A DNA stretch of 37,424 nt, taken from contig NZ_JALCZA010000044.1 of assembly GCF_022690765.1 (NCBI RefSeq), forward strand, positions 1 to 37,424, in the 5' to 3' direction. The position numbers and the translations under genes were made by a program. Position 1 is the first letter of the stretch; every line of letters begins with the position of its first letter. Shown here piece after piece: positions 30,091-37,424 of the stretch. A model generated the notes under the pieces. It had not been told where the DNA came from, ran no database searches, and saw only the letters and a list, made by a program, of their open reading frames with translations. Source of the stretch: Anaeromyxobacter oryzisoli. Its GTDB lineage: Bacteria; Myxococcota; Myxococcia; Myxococcales; Anaeromyxobacteraceae.

Positions 30091-30282
30091 ACGCACCGCT
30101 CGAAGGTATCTCGGGGTCCACCTGCCGCACCCCTGCCGCACCCGGACGGCGAGGGCGGTCGTCCCGGCGGAGCCCGCCCGTCGAGTCCCGCCGCGCGGGT
30201 CCGCTGGTTGGCGTCACCCGGGCTCCGTAGTTACCGTTCGTCCGTACGCCGGGCTCTCGACCGCCCGCCGACGGAAGCGACG

Positions 30283-31398
30283 ATGGATCTTCCGGGCTCA
30301 CCCCGCATCCGAGTCGAGGACGGCGCGGTCCGCTGCAGCGGCTCATGGACGATCCATCGCGTCGGCCGGGTGGAGCGTGCGCTCCGCAGGCTCACCTGGC
30401 CGGAGGGCGTCGCCCTGGTGGTCGACGCGTCCGCCGTGGGGACGATGGACACGGCCGGCGCCTGGCTGCTGGAGCGGACCGCGCGTAGGCTCGAGCGCAG
30501 CGGACGTCCGGTCACCCTGAGGTTCCGGCCCGAGCACGAGGCGCTCCTCGGGATCGTGACCTCCTCCGGCGTCGTGGCCGCGCCGCCGCGTCCGCGCGAG
30601 CGTGCGCCCTTCCTCTCGACGCTCGGCCGCTGGGCGTGGAGCTCCGCCCGCGACGCCGTTCGCCTCGTCACGTTCCTCGGCGAGATAGGCGTTGCGGCGG
30701 CGCGCGCCCGCACCGGCCCGCTCCGCGTCCGCTCGCGGCAGGTGCTGGAGCACGTGCAGACCGCGGGGTTCGAGGCCCTCCCCACCGCGGCGCTGCTGTC
30801 GTTCTTCATCGGCATCGTGCTCGCCTTCCAGGGATCGACGCTGCTGCGCCCCTTCGGCGCCGGCATCCTCGTCGCGGACCTGGTCGGGCTCGCGATGGTG
30901 CGGGAGCTGTCGCCGATCCTCACGGCCCTCATCGTCGCGGGGCGCTCGGGCTCCGCGTACGCCGCGCAGCTCGGCGCGATGAAGATGAGCGGGGAGATCG
31001 ACTCGCTCCGGGCGGTCGGCCTCTCGCCCAGCGAGGTCCTCGTCCTACCGCGGATCGCGGCGCTCGTACTGGTCGTTCCGCTCCTCACCGTGGCGGCGGA
31101 CGTCCTCGGCGTGGCCGGCGCGATGCTGGTCGCGAGGTCCGAGCTGGCGATGAGCTCCGGTGAGTTCCTCGGGCGCGTCGCCCGCGAGATCCACGCGTCG
31201 AGCTACCTCCTCGGCGTGTGCAAGGCGCCGGTGTTCGGGGCGATCGTCGCGGTCGTCGGCTGCTACCAGGGGCTGCAGGTGGCCGACGACGCCGACAGCG
31301 TCGGGCGGCGCACCACCGGGGCGGTCGTCCAGTCGATGTTCTTCGTCGTCCTCGCCGACGCGTTCGTCCTGGTGGTCTCGAGGCAGCTCGGCATCTGA
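30283..31398 (+). CDS. MlaE-family ABC permease with N-terminal STAS domain
   Basis: 371 residues from the ATG at 30283. Residues about 5-95 are a STAS domain (VALVVDASAVGTMDTAGAWL), the kind of domain that stands alone as MlaB in E. coli. Residues about 140-371 are the MlaE permease, with FFIGIVLAFQGSTLL, MVRELSPILTALIVAGRSGS and GAMKMSGEIDSLRAVG, all hallmarks of the family. The fusion keeps the regulator tied to the permease at fixed 1:1 stoichiometry. In the Mla system it moves phospholipids between membranes. First gene of a tight four-gene operon (gap 3 bases to the ATPase). No outer-membrane MlaA or periplasmic MlaC gene is in the window. Confidence 0.92.
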   Translation: MDLPGSPRIRVEDGAVRCSGSWTIHRVGRVERALRRLTWPEGVALVVDASAVGTMDTAGAWLLERTARRLERSGRPVTLRFRPEHEALLGIVTSSGVVAAPPRPRERAPFLSTLGRWAWSSARDAVRLVTFLGEIGVAAARARTGPLRVRSRQVLEHVQTAGFEALPTAALLSFFIGIVLAFQGSTLLRPFGAGILVADLVGLAMVRELSPILTALIVAGRSGSAYAAQLGAMKMSGEIDSLRAVGLSPSEVLVLPRIAALVLVVPLLTVAADVLGVAGAMLVARSELAMSSGEFLGRVAREIHASSYLLGVCKAPVFGAIVAVVGCYQGLQVADDADSVGRRTTGAVVQSMFFVVLADAFVLVVSRQLGI

Positions 31399-31401
31399 CT
31401 C

Positions 31402-32187
31402 ATGGCCCCTACGGTCCCCTCCGCGCCCGAGCCCGTGATCGCCGCTCGTGACGTCCACACGCGCGTTGGCGCCGACGTCGTTCACGCGGGGGTGACGCTG
31501 GACGTCCACCGGGGGAGGATCTTCGCCCTCGCTGGGCCGAGCGGATGTGGAAAGACCCTGCTCCTCAGGGAGGTGCTGGCGCTGCACGTGCCGGACTCCG
31601 GATCGATCCGGGTCCTCGGGCGAGAGGTGGTGGGGATCGGCCACGAGGAGGCGCTCGAGCTGCGAAGGCGGTGCGGCGTCGTCTTCGAGCGTGGCGCGCT
31701 CTTCAGCTCCCTCACCGTCGCGGAGAACGTCTCGTTGCCCCTGCGGGAGCGCTCCCGGCTCGGCCGAAGGGTGCGGGACGAGCTCGCGGCGATGAAGATC
31801 GCGCTGGTGGGGCTCCCCGCCAGCGCGGGCCTCAAGTACCCGTCGCAGCTCTCCGGGGGGATGCGCAGGCGCGCCGCGCTCGCCAGGGCGATCGCGCTGG
31901 ACCCCGAGCTGCTGCTCCTGGACGAGCCGAGCGCGGGGCTGGACCCCTCGAGCGGCAGGGAGTTCGAGGAGCTGGTGCGGCACCTCAATGACGTCCTGGG
32001 GCTCACGGTCTTCGTGGTCACGCGCGATCTCGGGCTCCTGTGGAACCTCGCCGACCACGTCGCATTCCTCGCCGGCGGGCAGATCGTCGCCGCCGGCACG
32101 ATGGCGGAGGTGTCGAGGTCGGACGCACCCGTGGTGCGCGCCTACTTCCCCGGGACACGCGGCGGCCCGGCGGGGGCCCGGCGATGA
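31402..32187 (+). CDS. MlaF-family ABC ATPase with altered Q-loop and switch residues
   Basis: 261 residues. Walker A GPSGCGKT (45-52), signature LSGGM (150-154), Walker B LLLLD with Glu175 and D-loop SAGLD are intact. Two conserved catalytic positions differ: the Q-loop Gln is Glu96 (VVFERGALF in place of VxFQxGALF), and the switch His is Arg208 (VVTRDLGLL in place of VVTHDL). Each is one base from the normal codon (GAG for CAG, CGC for CAC). Walker B Glu is present, so some ATPase activity is still possible, but the coupling may be unusual. It sits between the MlaE and MlaD genes and overlaps the latter by four bases. Confidence 0.92.
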   Translation: MAPTVPSAPEPVIAARDVHTRVGADVVHAGVTLDVHRGRIFALAGPSGCGKTLLLREVLALHVPDSGSIRVLGREVVGIGHEEALELRRRCGVVFERGALFSSLTVAENVSLPLRERSRLGRRVRDELAAMKIALVGLPASAGLKYPSQLSGGMRRRAALARAIALDPELLLLDEPSAGLDPSSGREFEELVRHLNDVLGLTVFVVTRDLGLLWNLADHVAFLAGGQIVAAGTMAEVSRSDAPVVRAYFPGTRGGPAGARR

Positions 32188-33071
32188 GGGCGCAGCCGAA
32201 CTTCGTGGCCGTGGGCGCCTTCGTCCTGGGGCTCGGGGCCGTCGCGGTCCTCGTCGGCGTGTGGCTCGCGGCGGGAGGCGCCCACGTGAAGCGACAGGTC
32301 AGATACGTCGCCCGGTTCGACGAGTCGGTGTCCGGCCTCAGCCGCGGCGCGCCCGTGAAGTACCGCGGCGTGCCGGTCGGTTCCGTGCGGGACCTCTCGC
32401 TCGACCCCCACGATTTCGACCGCGTCCGCGTCGTCCTCGACGTCGCGCCCGGCACGCCCGTCAGCCGCGACACGGTCGCGGTCCTGGCGTTCCAGGGGGT
32501 GACCGGCATCGCGTCCGTGGAGCTCAGCGGAGGCGGGCGCGACTCTCCTCCGCTCTCTCGCACGCCCGGCGAACCGTACCCGGTGATCCGGACCGCTCCG
32601 TCGACGATGAGCCGGCTCGAAACCGCCGTGACGGCGCTCCTCCGGGACCTGGGAGCGACCGCCTCGGACGTGCAGCGGCTCGCCGCCTCGCTCGCCGGGA
32701 GATCCGGGGACATCGACGCGGCGATCGCCGACGCCGCGAGGTCCGTGCACCACGTCGCCGAGGCGAGCGCCCGGCTCTCCGGGCTCGCCGCGCGGATGGG
32801 GCGAGGCGCCGAGGCGGTGGCACGGGCCGCGGACGAGGTGAAGGGGGTGGGCGCTGCCGCGCGCGTGGCGGTCGACGACGCCGCGCGCGCGGCTCGGGAC
32901 ACGAGCCGAACCGTGCAGCAATTGAACGGCGGATCGCTGGTACAGCTCGATCGGCTCATCGCCGAGCTGACGGACGCGGCCGCCGCGCTCGGCCGCGTCT
33001 CGCGGGAGCTGGAGCGGAATCGGGGAGCGCTCCTCGGAGGCCAGACGCCGCCGCCGGGGCCGGGAGAATGA
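32184..33071 (+). CDS. MlaD-family MCE domain protein
   Basis: 295 residues. One N-terminal membrane anchor (about 7-29) is followed by a single MCE domain (about 37-118) with YVARFDESVSGLSRGAPVKY and RGVPVGSVRDLSLD. The C-terminal 165 residues are helical and Ala-rich (VGAAARVAVDDAARAARDT), likely a coiled rod. E. coli MlaD forms hexameric rings that bind phospholipids in the periplasm; longer helical tails, as here, are expected to extend the tunnel. ATGA overlap with the ATPase stop codon shows translational coupling. Confidence 0.9.
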   Translation: MRAQPNFVAVGAFVLGLGAVAVLVGVWLAAGGAHVKRQVRYVARFDESVSGLSRGAPVKYRGVPVGSVRDLSLDPHDFDRVRVVLDVAPGTPVSRDTVAVLAFQGVTGIASVELSGGGRDSPPLSRTPGEPYPVIRTAPSTMSRLETAVTALLRDLGATASDVQRLAASLAGRSGDIDAAIADAARSVHHVAEASARLSGLAARMGRGAEAVARAADEVKGVGAAARVAVDDAARAARDTSRTVQQLNGGSLVQLDRLIAELTDAAAALGRVSRELERNRGALLGGQTPPPGPGE

Positions 33072-33072
33072 C

Positions 33073-33732
33073 GTGACCCGCGCGCGGTCGAACGCCGGGC
33101 CCCTCGGAGCTGCGCTCGCAACCGTGCTGACGGGGCTGACCGCCTGCGTCTCGCTCGGGCCGTCGACACCGGCGGCGCGCTTTGCGCTCCAGGCGGACTT
33201 CGAAGGCCAGCCCATCGCCGGCCCCGGACCCGCGTTGGTGGTGGCTGTTCCCACCGCCGCGGCGGGCTTCGATGGACCCCGGATCGTCTACGTGCGGCGA
33301 GCGCACGAGCTCGAGTTCTTCGCGAAGAACGAGTGGGCGGATGCTCCGGCGCGCATGCTCGCCCCGCTGCTCGTTCGGGCGCTCGAGCGCAGCGGGAGGT
33401 TCCAGGCGGTGGCCGACGCCCGCACCCCCGCCGCCGCGGGCCTGCGCCTCGACTCCGAGCTCGTTCGGCTGCAGCAGGAGTTCATCGGGCGCCCGAGCCG
33501 CGTCCGGTTGACCGTACGCGTCCAGCTCTCCGACGTCGCCTCTCGACGTGTGCTCGGGGCCCGGGAGTTCGAGGTGGTGGAGGTGGCGCGCTCCGACGAC
33601 CCGTACGGCGGCGTAGTGGCCGCGAACCGCGCCGTCCGGCGTGTCCTGGACGACGTCGTGACGTACTGCGTAGAGGCGTCCGCGCGAAGCGTGGACAGCT
33701 CGTCGGCCGCCCCGTCGAATCGTCCACCGTGA
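33073..33732 (+). CDS. ABC-type transport auxiliary lipoprotein (PqiC/DUF330-like)
   Basis: 219 residues from a GTG one base after the preceding stop codon. A signal peptide with lipobox LTAC (Cys25) precedes the PF03886-type domain (about 30-205): RIVYVRRAHELEFFAKNEWA and LLVRALERSGRFQAV match the conserved core, and AGLRLDSELVRLQQEF the second half. These outer-membrane lipoproteins accompany MCE transport systems (PqiC, the Mla/Mce auxiliary component) and connect the tunnel to the outer membrane. Its presence supports the view that this operon is a complete trans-envelope lipid transporter. Confidence 0.88.
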   Translation: MTRARSNAGPLGAALATVLTGLTACVSLGPSTPAARFALQADFEGQPIAGPGPALVVAVPTAAAGFDGPRIVYVRRAHELEFFAKNEWADAPARMLAPLLVRALERSGRFQAVADARTPAAAGLRLDSELVRLQQEFIGRPSRVRLTVRVQLSDVASRRVLGAREFEVVEVARSDDPYGGVVAANRAVRRVLDDVVTYCVEASARSVDSSSAAPSNRPP

Positions 33733-33801
33733 CACCCGCGCGGCGGCACGACGCCGAGCGGGCGCGGGACGCGCACCCGCTGGTCGGACGGTCTCGTCTG
33801 G

Positions 33802-34104
33802 TCAGTGCATGGAAGCGGACTCTCCCTCCACCGGGAGCACCTCGCGCAGCCCGTCCACGGGGACGGCGAGCACGACGGCGTCGCCGACGGACTGGACCAG
33901 CCGGACCGGGATCTCGACCGTTCCGGCGTGGAACATCGTCCGCGCGGCGCCGAGCTGGTCGGCCACGTCCTTCCGGAGCTTCACCTGGAGCGACTCGACG
34001 CTCCAGGCATTGCTGTCGAGGAACAGCGCCGCGACCTCGCCGATCGCGCGCCCATCGCTACCGATGACCGTCCGGCCCCGCAGGTTCTCGTCCGAGAGAC
34101 GCAT
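33802..34104 (-). CDS. PRC-barrel domain protein
   Basis: 100 residues with a single PRC-barrel (about 5-85): LRGRTVIGSDGRAIGEVAAL is the hallmark start, followed by WSVESLQVKLR. The family is a small beta-barrel used in ribosome maturation (RimM) and in stress proteins; a stand-alone copy like this one has no assigned activity. The Shine-Dalgarno AAGGGGGAG lies 2 bases before the ATG. It converges on the end of the Mla operon, 69 bases away. No signal peptide. Confidence 0.82.
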   Translation of the reverse strand: MRLSDENLRGRTVIGSDGRAIGEVAALFLDSNAWSVESLQVKLRKDVADQLGAARTMFHAGTVEIPVRLVQSVGDAVVLAVPVDGLREVLPVEGESASMH

Positions 34105-34343
34105 GGCTCCCCCTTTCCGCCCGGGCCGCCGCTTCGGCCACCATCAGGGCCGGGCGTCCCAGCGTGGACACGTGCCAAACGTGCGCATGGCGCTGCCCTC
34201 TTGCCCCGTCGCCGATCCGGGCACCGCGCCGCGCTCACGGCGGTTCCGGAGCCTTCGCGTGTTCGCCGCGGTGACGAGCAAGCGAGGGGACTCCTCGTCG
34301 AGCGAACGCCGTGCGCACGCCACCTCGACCCTCGCCCCCGCTG

Positions 34344-34511
34344 CCGGCCCCGTGCGTGCCCGGACACCACCCGGCGCTCGCGACAATCGTGGAGGAGACG
34401 TGCCGCGCCCACGCGATCCCCTACCGCGCGGAGCCGTCGCTCCGGGCGGCGGTCGCCGCGCACCACCGGCACCTGCGGGCCCTCGGCGCGCCCGTGCCCC
34501 TGGAGGCGTGA
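34344..34511 (+). pseudogene. C-terminal remnant of a second fatty acid desaturase
   Basis: The frame reads PCVPGHHPALATIVEETC then RAHAIPYRAEPSLRAAVA and AHHRHLRALGAPVPLEA, ending TGA. The pattern P-x-L-x-x-I-V-x-E-x-C-x-x-H-x-I-P-Y ... P-S-x-R-A-A is the end of membrane desaturases, just after the third histidine box. The catalytic part is absent. It is different in sequence from the intact desaturase at 27337. The surrounding 34105-34343 has no other gene. Identity is by eye and needs a search. Confidence 0.6.
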
Positions 34512-34565
34512 AGACGCGGGGCGGGCAGGCGAACGGCGCGGCGGCGCGCGGTCCGAGGTGAGGCC

Positions 34566-35498
34566 ATGGACCCGGTTCGTAACACGTCGGAATGGGCCAC
34601 GCGGCTCCTGCGCTTCACCGGCCGAGCCCTGCGCGCGTTCTCGCGCAACCGCGGCGTCCTGCTCGCGGGCGGCGTCGGCTACAACGCGCTGCTCTCGCTC
34701 GTGCCCTTCCTCACGCTGGCGGTGGCCACGCTCTCGATCGTCTTCGACGAGGCTCGCATCCTCGACACCTTGCGCCCCGAGCTCACGGCGCTCGTCCCTC
34801 AGCACGCCGATGCCATCCTGGAGGCGGCGCAGGCGTTCCTGCACACGGAAGCGTCCACCCGCGTGCTCAGCGTGGTGTCCATGCTGTTCTTCAGCTCCAT
34901 CGCGTTTCGCATGTTGGAGCAGGCGGTGGCGGCGATCTTCCACACCTCCGCCCGGACCGCTCACCGGAGCTTCTGGGTCTCGGCCCTGCTCCCCTACCTG
35001 TTCATGCTGGTCCTGATGGTCGCGCTCCTCGGGATCACCCTGCTGACGGCCGGCCTCGACGCGCTCGACGAGCACCAGCTGCGACTGTTCGGCCTGCAGC
35101 GTCCCCTCGCGTCCGGGATCAAGCTGCTCCTGCGGCTGTCGGGATTCCTGGGGCTGGTCGTGCTGTTCGCCGGCATCTACCGGGTCCTGCCAGTGATCAA
35201 GATCTCGGGTCGTCGCGCGCTGGTCGGAGGACTCGCCGCGGCGGCGCTGTGGCGCCTCACCGCGCTGTTCATGGTGTACTTCTTCGCGAACATCTCGACG
35301 GTGAACGTGCTCTACGGTTCGCTCGCCACCGTCGTCGTCGTGCTGCTCTCCCTCGAGATCGTATTCGTGATCCTGTTGCTCGGCGCGCAGGTGATCGCCG
35401 AGCTCGAGGCCAGCGCCGCCGCCGGGGTGCACTGGTACGAGAAGCCTCGCGAGACCACAGGGACCGAGCCCGAGGCGCGGGTCGACGAATCCCGATGA
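34566..35498 (+). CDS. YihY/virulence factor BrkB family membrane protein
   Basis: 310 residues with about six membrane helices (35-60, 100-118, 138-162, 184-208, 222-240, 250-278). Family hallmarks are NRGVLLAGGVGYNALLSLVP near the start, LFAGIYRVLPVIKISGR and the C-terminal LYGSLATVVVVLLSLEI followed by GAQVIAELEA. The function of the family is unsettled; early claims of RNase BN activity for YihY were withdrawn. A GAGGTGAGG Shine-Dalgarno precedes the ATG. It stands alone, oriented opposite to the PRC-barrel gene. Confidence 0.88.
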   Translation: MDPVRNTSEWATRLLRFTGRALRAFSRNRGVLLAGGVGYNALLSLVPFLTLAVATLSIVFDEARILDTLRPELTALVPQHADAILEAAQAFLHTEASTRVLSVVSMLFFSSIAFRMLEQAVAAIFHTSARTAHRSFWVSALLPYLFMLVLMVALLGITLLTAGLDALDEHQLRLFGLQRPLASGIKLLLRLSGFLGLVVLFAGIYRVLPVIKISGRRALVGGLAAAALWRLTALFMVYFFANISTVNVLYGSLATVVVVLLSLEIVFVILLLGAQVIAELEASAAAGVHWYEKPRETTGTEPEARVDESR

Positions 35499-35548
35499 GT
35501 GCGATGGCGCCGGGCGTCTGCTCCGCGGCGCCGAGCCCGCCGCCCTCC

Positions 35549-35688
35549 TCCGTGGCCATGCAACCCGAGCGCGGCGCCCGCAGGGCGGCTCGGCGCGTCG
35601 CAGGCCGGGCACCGCCCCGGGCGCACCTCGTCCACGGTCGGCGGCCGGGCCGCCCAGAGCTTGACGGGAACCGCTGCTTGTACGAATC
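35549..35688 (-). pseudogene. Zinc-ribbon fragment resembling a transposase N-terminus
   Basis: The minus-strand frame reads FVQAAVPVKLWAARPPTVDE then VRPGRCPACDAPSRPAGAAL and GLHGHG. The CPAC pair and HGHG resemble the N-terminal zinc ribbon of transposase-like proteins I associate with myxobacterial genomes; this is recalled resemblance, not verified. After HGHG the frame degenerates into Arg-rich sequence and no catalytic domain follows, so at best it is a fragment. It lies between the BrkB gene and the dispersed repeat. Confidence 0.35.
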
Positions 35689-35771
35689 GAAGGTCGCTCC
35701 GATCGCCTGCTGGCACAGGCCGAGGGCACGGCGGGGCGTGCTCCAACACGCTCCCCGCCACCCGTTATGGG

Positions 35772-35939
35772 GCCGACGCCGCGCCGGTGCCCCCTCCTCG
35801 GTGGCGTCGATACCATCGCCCAACGTGACTGCCAGTGTTCGGCCTGCGCGATGGCCGTCGCCGTCGTGACGCGCCACTCCCCCTCACGCTGCCTGCGCGA
35901 GATCGGGTCCTACGCCGTCATCCTGGGTGAGCGGCAACA
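35772..35939. repeat. Dispersed imperfect direct repeat, copy 2
   Basis: Pair of 2098-2264, same orientation. The first block GACGCCGCGCC...GGCGTCGATACCATC is well kept, the palindrome is lost (ATCGCCCAACGTGAC). The minus-strand reading frame of copy 1 is still recognisable from GTG 35877, preceded here by a good GAGGGGGAG Shine-Dalgarno, but no stop follows at the matching place. Confidence 0.7.
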
Positions 35940-35950
35940 CTAGGGTCGCG

Positions 35951-36745
35951 TCACTTCGAGAGGAACTGCACTATCCAGCGCACGCAGGCGGGGCTGACGC
36001 GTACCTCGTCGACTACCTCCTTCCCAGTGAGTCCGACGGCGCCGAAGCCGTGCTTCTCCCCGATGTTGTGTACGTACATGAGATGGCTGAGGCGTGGAAA
36101 CTGGCGCGGGTCACATTCGTCCACCGATACGAGGCGGAGTGTGTCGTCAGGCTGAACGCCTGCTGCGATCACCTCCTCCTTTCGCGCGCTGTCACTCGCT
36201 CGAACGAAAGCGATCTGAATAGAGTCGAGTAGGTCTGGAACTGCGACGGCCGTCCGGAACAGGCCCCGGAACGATGAATATTCCTCGGCCGACAGTTCTT
36301 GCAGGACACGAGAAAACCCACGAAAGCGGGCGTCTGGTTCCTTGTCGGCGCGTTCGTAATCGCGCATGAGAGCCGCAAGCGCCGGGAGAACTTCATCCGC
36401 GATCGCTTCGAGCGCCGAGCGGACACTCTCCAACAACAAATGACGTATGCGAGGTCTGAGAAGCAATTCCGCTATGTACGACGCGAAGTCCTCATCGGTC
36501 GCGATGTCGAAGTAAGCCTCCTCGAGTAGCCGCTTGATCCTCTCGTCCTGTCGCGCCTGGAACGCGCTGTAGAGTACCTTGACGCTGCCCGCGAGCCCAC
36601 CTACCAGCCCCAAGGCACCTGATGCGACTCCGATTTCACTCGTAGCTCCGGCGATGGCCGCCCCCGAAGAGGCGACAGCTGCTGTCGTCGCAACCAACTC
36701 GGTTGGAACCCGACGCTTCTTCTGTTTCGGTCGCTTCGCGCTCAT
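35951..36745 (-). CDS. Hypothetical protein with hydrophobic N-terminal segment, lower GC
   Basis: 264 residues. The N-terminus is very basic (MSAKRPKQKKRRVP), then a long Ala/Gly/Ser hydrophobic stretch (about 18-58, SSGAAIAGATSEIGVASGAL and GLVGGLAGSVKVLYSAFQA) that could span or insert into a membrane. The remainder is helical and charged (ERIKRLLEEAYFDIATDEDF, FVRASDSARKEEVIAAG) and appears cytoplasmic. The base composition is visibly more A/T-rich than the neighbours, and transposon remnants lie on both sides, so it is probably horizontally acquired. I do not recognise the family. The organisation (basic start, Gly/Ala-rich segment, helical body) would fit an effector of a mobile or defence locus, but nothing here proves it. 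Confidence 0.65.
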   Translation of the reverse strand: MSAKRPKQKKRRVPTELVATTAAVASSGAAIAGATSEIGVASGALGLVGGLAGSVKVLYSAFQARQDERIKRLLEEAYFDIATDEDFASYIAELLLRPRIRHLLLESVRSALEAIADEVLPALAALMRDYERADKEPDARFRGFSRVLQELSAEEYSSFRGLFRTAVAVPDLLDSIQIAFVRASDSARKEEVIAAGVQPDDTLRLVSVDECDPRQFPRLSHLMYVHNIGEKHGFGAVGLTGKEVVDEVRVSPACVRWIVQFLSK

Positions 36746-36952
36746 GGATCTTGAGCATGTCCAGTAAGGCCGCGCAGCGCAACACGGCGCAGCCCGCCGC
36801 GGAGCGGCGCCTAGGGCGGCGATTCATCGCCAGCAGTTCTCGTTCAAGAACGCAGCCCCGCGCGCGAGCTGCGCCTTGCGGTCGAGCATCGCTAGTCCTG
36901 GGAACGTAACACCTCGCCGAGGCCCGTCTGGACAGGCGCCGGCGCGTGACGA
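36746..36952. other. Short gene-free spacer with a 22-codon minus-strand frame
   Basis: No supported gene. One short minus-strand frame (MLDRKAQLARGAAFLNENCW then R and stop) is protein-like but too short to interpret. No repeat or RNA gene seen. Confidence 0.35.
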
Positions 36953-37300
36953 TCAGGCCGCGGCGGCGGCGGCGGCGATCTGGTGCGGGCGGCGGACGGT
37001 CTCGCCCATCAGCACAGCGTGCACGGCGCGGCGCAGGTACGCCGTCGGATCGATGCCGGCGAGCTTGGCGGTCTCGAAGATCGTGTAGTAGAGCGCCGCG
37101 ACCTCGGTCCCGCGCCGCGACTTCGAGCCATAGTGGTTCTTTCGCCCGACGACGAGCCCCCTATCCCTCGTTCGGTGGCGTTGTTGTCCAGCGGCACGCG
37201 GGGTCGTCGACGAACACGGTGAGCCCGGACCACAGCCCCATCATGTACGCGATGGCCTTCCCGAGCCCGCTCTCCGGCAACGCGCGGGTCTCCAGGGTGT
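36953..37300 (-). pseudogene. IS66-family transposase, C-terminal remnant with two frameshifts
   Basis: Read 5' to 3' on the minus strand: ETRALPESGLGKAIAYMMGL and WSGLTVFVDDP in one frame, RVPLDNNATERGIGG in the next, then GLVVGRKNHYGSKSRRGTEV, AALYYTIFETAKLAG and IDPTAYLRRAVHAVLMGETV up to TGA 36953-36955. LDNNATER and GRKNHYGS are hallmark motifs of IS66 TnpC, containing the last catalytic acidic region. Two frame changes (around 37205 and in the run of Gs near 37160) inactivate it. The 5' part is missing; the sequence breaks off where the tandem repeats at 37304 begin. The C-terminus ends in a run of Ala codons. Confidence 0.8.
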
Positions 37301-37303
37301 GGG

Positions 37304-37403
37304 TTTGCAGAAGGTAGGGACCCCGGCCGCGTGAGTTTTGCAGAAGGATTCCCCCGTCGGCGCTGAGGGTTTTGCAGAAGCATTCCCTCCCCCATCGGCG
37401 TGA
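37304..37403. repeat. Three tandem 33-35-bp repeats
   Basis: TTTGCAGAAGG-type units start at 37304, 37337 and 37371, i.e. 33 and 34 bases apart. Each begins TTTTGCAGAAG(G/C), continues with a C-rich stretch (ATTCCCCC in unit 2, ATTCCCTCCCCC in unit 3) and ends near CGGCG(C)TGA. Repeated subterminal sequences are known at the ends of IS21-type elements; the element itself would lie beyond 37424. That assignment is inference. Confidence 0.6.
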
Positions 37404-37424
37404 CCAGCCAGCCACGATGTCGCC

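Noticed and set aside
30090-30282. CTGCCGCACCC repeated twice after the AI-2E gene as a possible regulatory repeat
   Set aside because: Only two short copies with no relation to a start codon; probably simple sequence.
33981-35816. 611-codon minus-strand open frame antisense to the BrkB gene
   Set aside because: Composition is Arg/Gln/Glu-rich shadow sequence typical of GC-rich antisense frames; the plus-strand frame is a recognisable membrane protein family.
37304-37403. The tandem TTTTGCAGAAG units as a CRISPR array
   Set aside because: Units follow each other at 33-34 bases with no distinct spacers; what lies between the conserved cores is itself similar from unit to unit, and no cas gene is visible.

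Overview
The window is high-GC DNA (about 70 percent by eye) with strong G/C preference at third codon positions. The gene set includes an Mla-type lipid ABC system with an N-terminal STAS domain on its permease, RCC1-repeat lipoprotein, Tat-targeted oxidoreductases and two desaturase traces. It suggests a Myxococcota-type deltaproteobacterium, Anaeromyxobacter-like. This is inference from gene content and base composition; there is no rRNA or tRNA gene here to confirm it.

Layout. 1-1263: end of an aromatic-acid/fusaric-acid type efflux operon (FUSC C-terminus, DUF1656 protein, HlyD adaptor). 1491-2081: HdeD-like membrane protein. 2093-3885: small-gene accessory patch with short hypothetical genes, a Cys-containing small protein and an XRE regulator preceded by a palindrome. 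4009-7668: a very large minus-strand gene joining a flippase-like membrane domain to a complete P3B (Mg2+-type) P-type ATPase. 8065-9168: soluble histidine kinase.

9309-18957 is the centre of the window. It is a block of redox genes: two zinc alcohol dehydrogenases, three aldo-keto reductases, an NmrA-like SDR, a double carboxymuconolactone decarboxylase, an NAD(P)H:FMN reductase-like flavoprotein and a secreted HNL-type cupin. Four separate transcription units in this block begin with the same roughly 65-bp promoter/operator element: a 26-bp dyad, then exactly 20 bp, then a GTAGGTT-like box. No regulator gene lies nearby, so one outside regulator probably controls all four. Two of the enzymes (ADH at 14514, AKR at 15838) carry Tat signals, and the AKR signal also has a lipobox. 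The block therefore seems to have cytoplasmic and envelope branches of the same carbonyl-reducing chemistry.

18959-22534: a glycosyltransferase and an alpha/beta hydrolase sit between the intact flavoprotein gene and a 386-bp direct repeat of its 3' end, which is followed by an orphan ACT-domain fragment of threonine dehydratase. This is a clear rearrangement scar. 22549-25641: a lipoprotein with two Ig-like domains and 14 RCC1 repeats. A bioF-like C-terminal remnant, an LprI/DUF1311 protein and a membrane fatty-acid desaturase follow on the minus strand. 28999-30090: AI-2E family permease. 30283-33732: four-gene Mla-like operon (STAS-MlaE, MlaF, MlaD, auxiliary lipoprotein); its ATPase has substitutions at the Q-loop and switch-histidine positions. 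33802-35498: PRC-barrel protein, desaturase remnant, YihY/BrkB membrane protein. 35549-37424: transposon debris (zinc-ribbon fragment, frameshifted IS66 C-terminus, three 33-35-bp tandem repeats) around one hypothetical gene of lower GC. The accessory edges, at about 2.1-3.9 kb and 35.5-37.4 kb, share a diverged 170-bp repeat.
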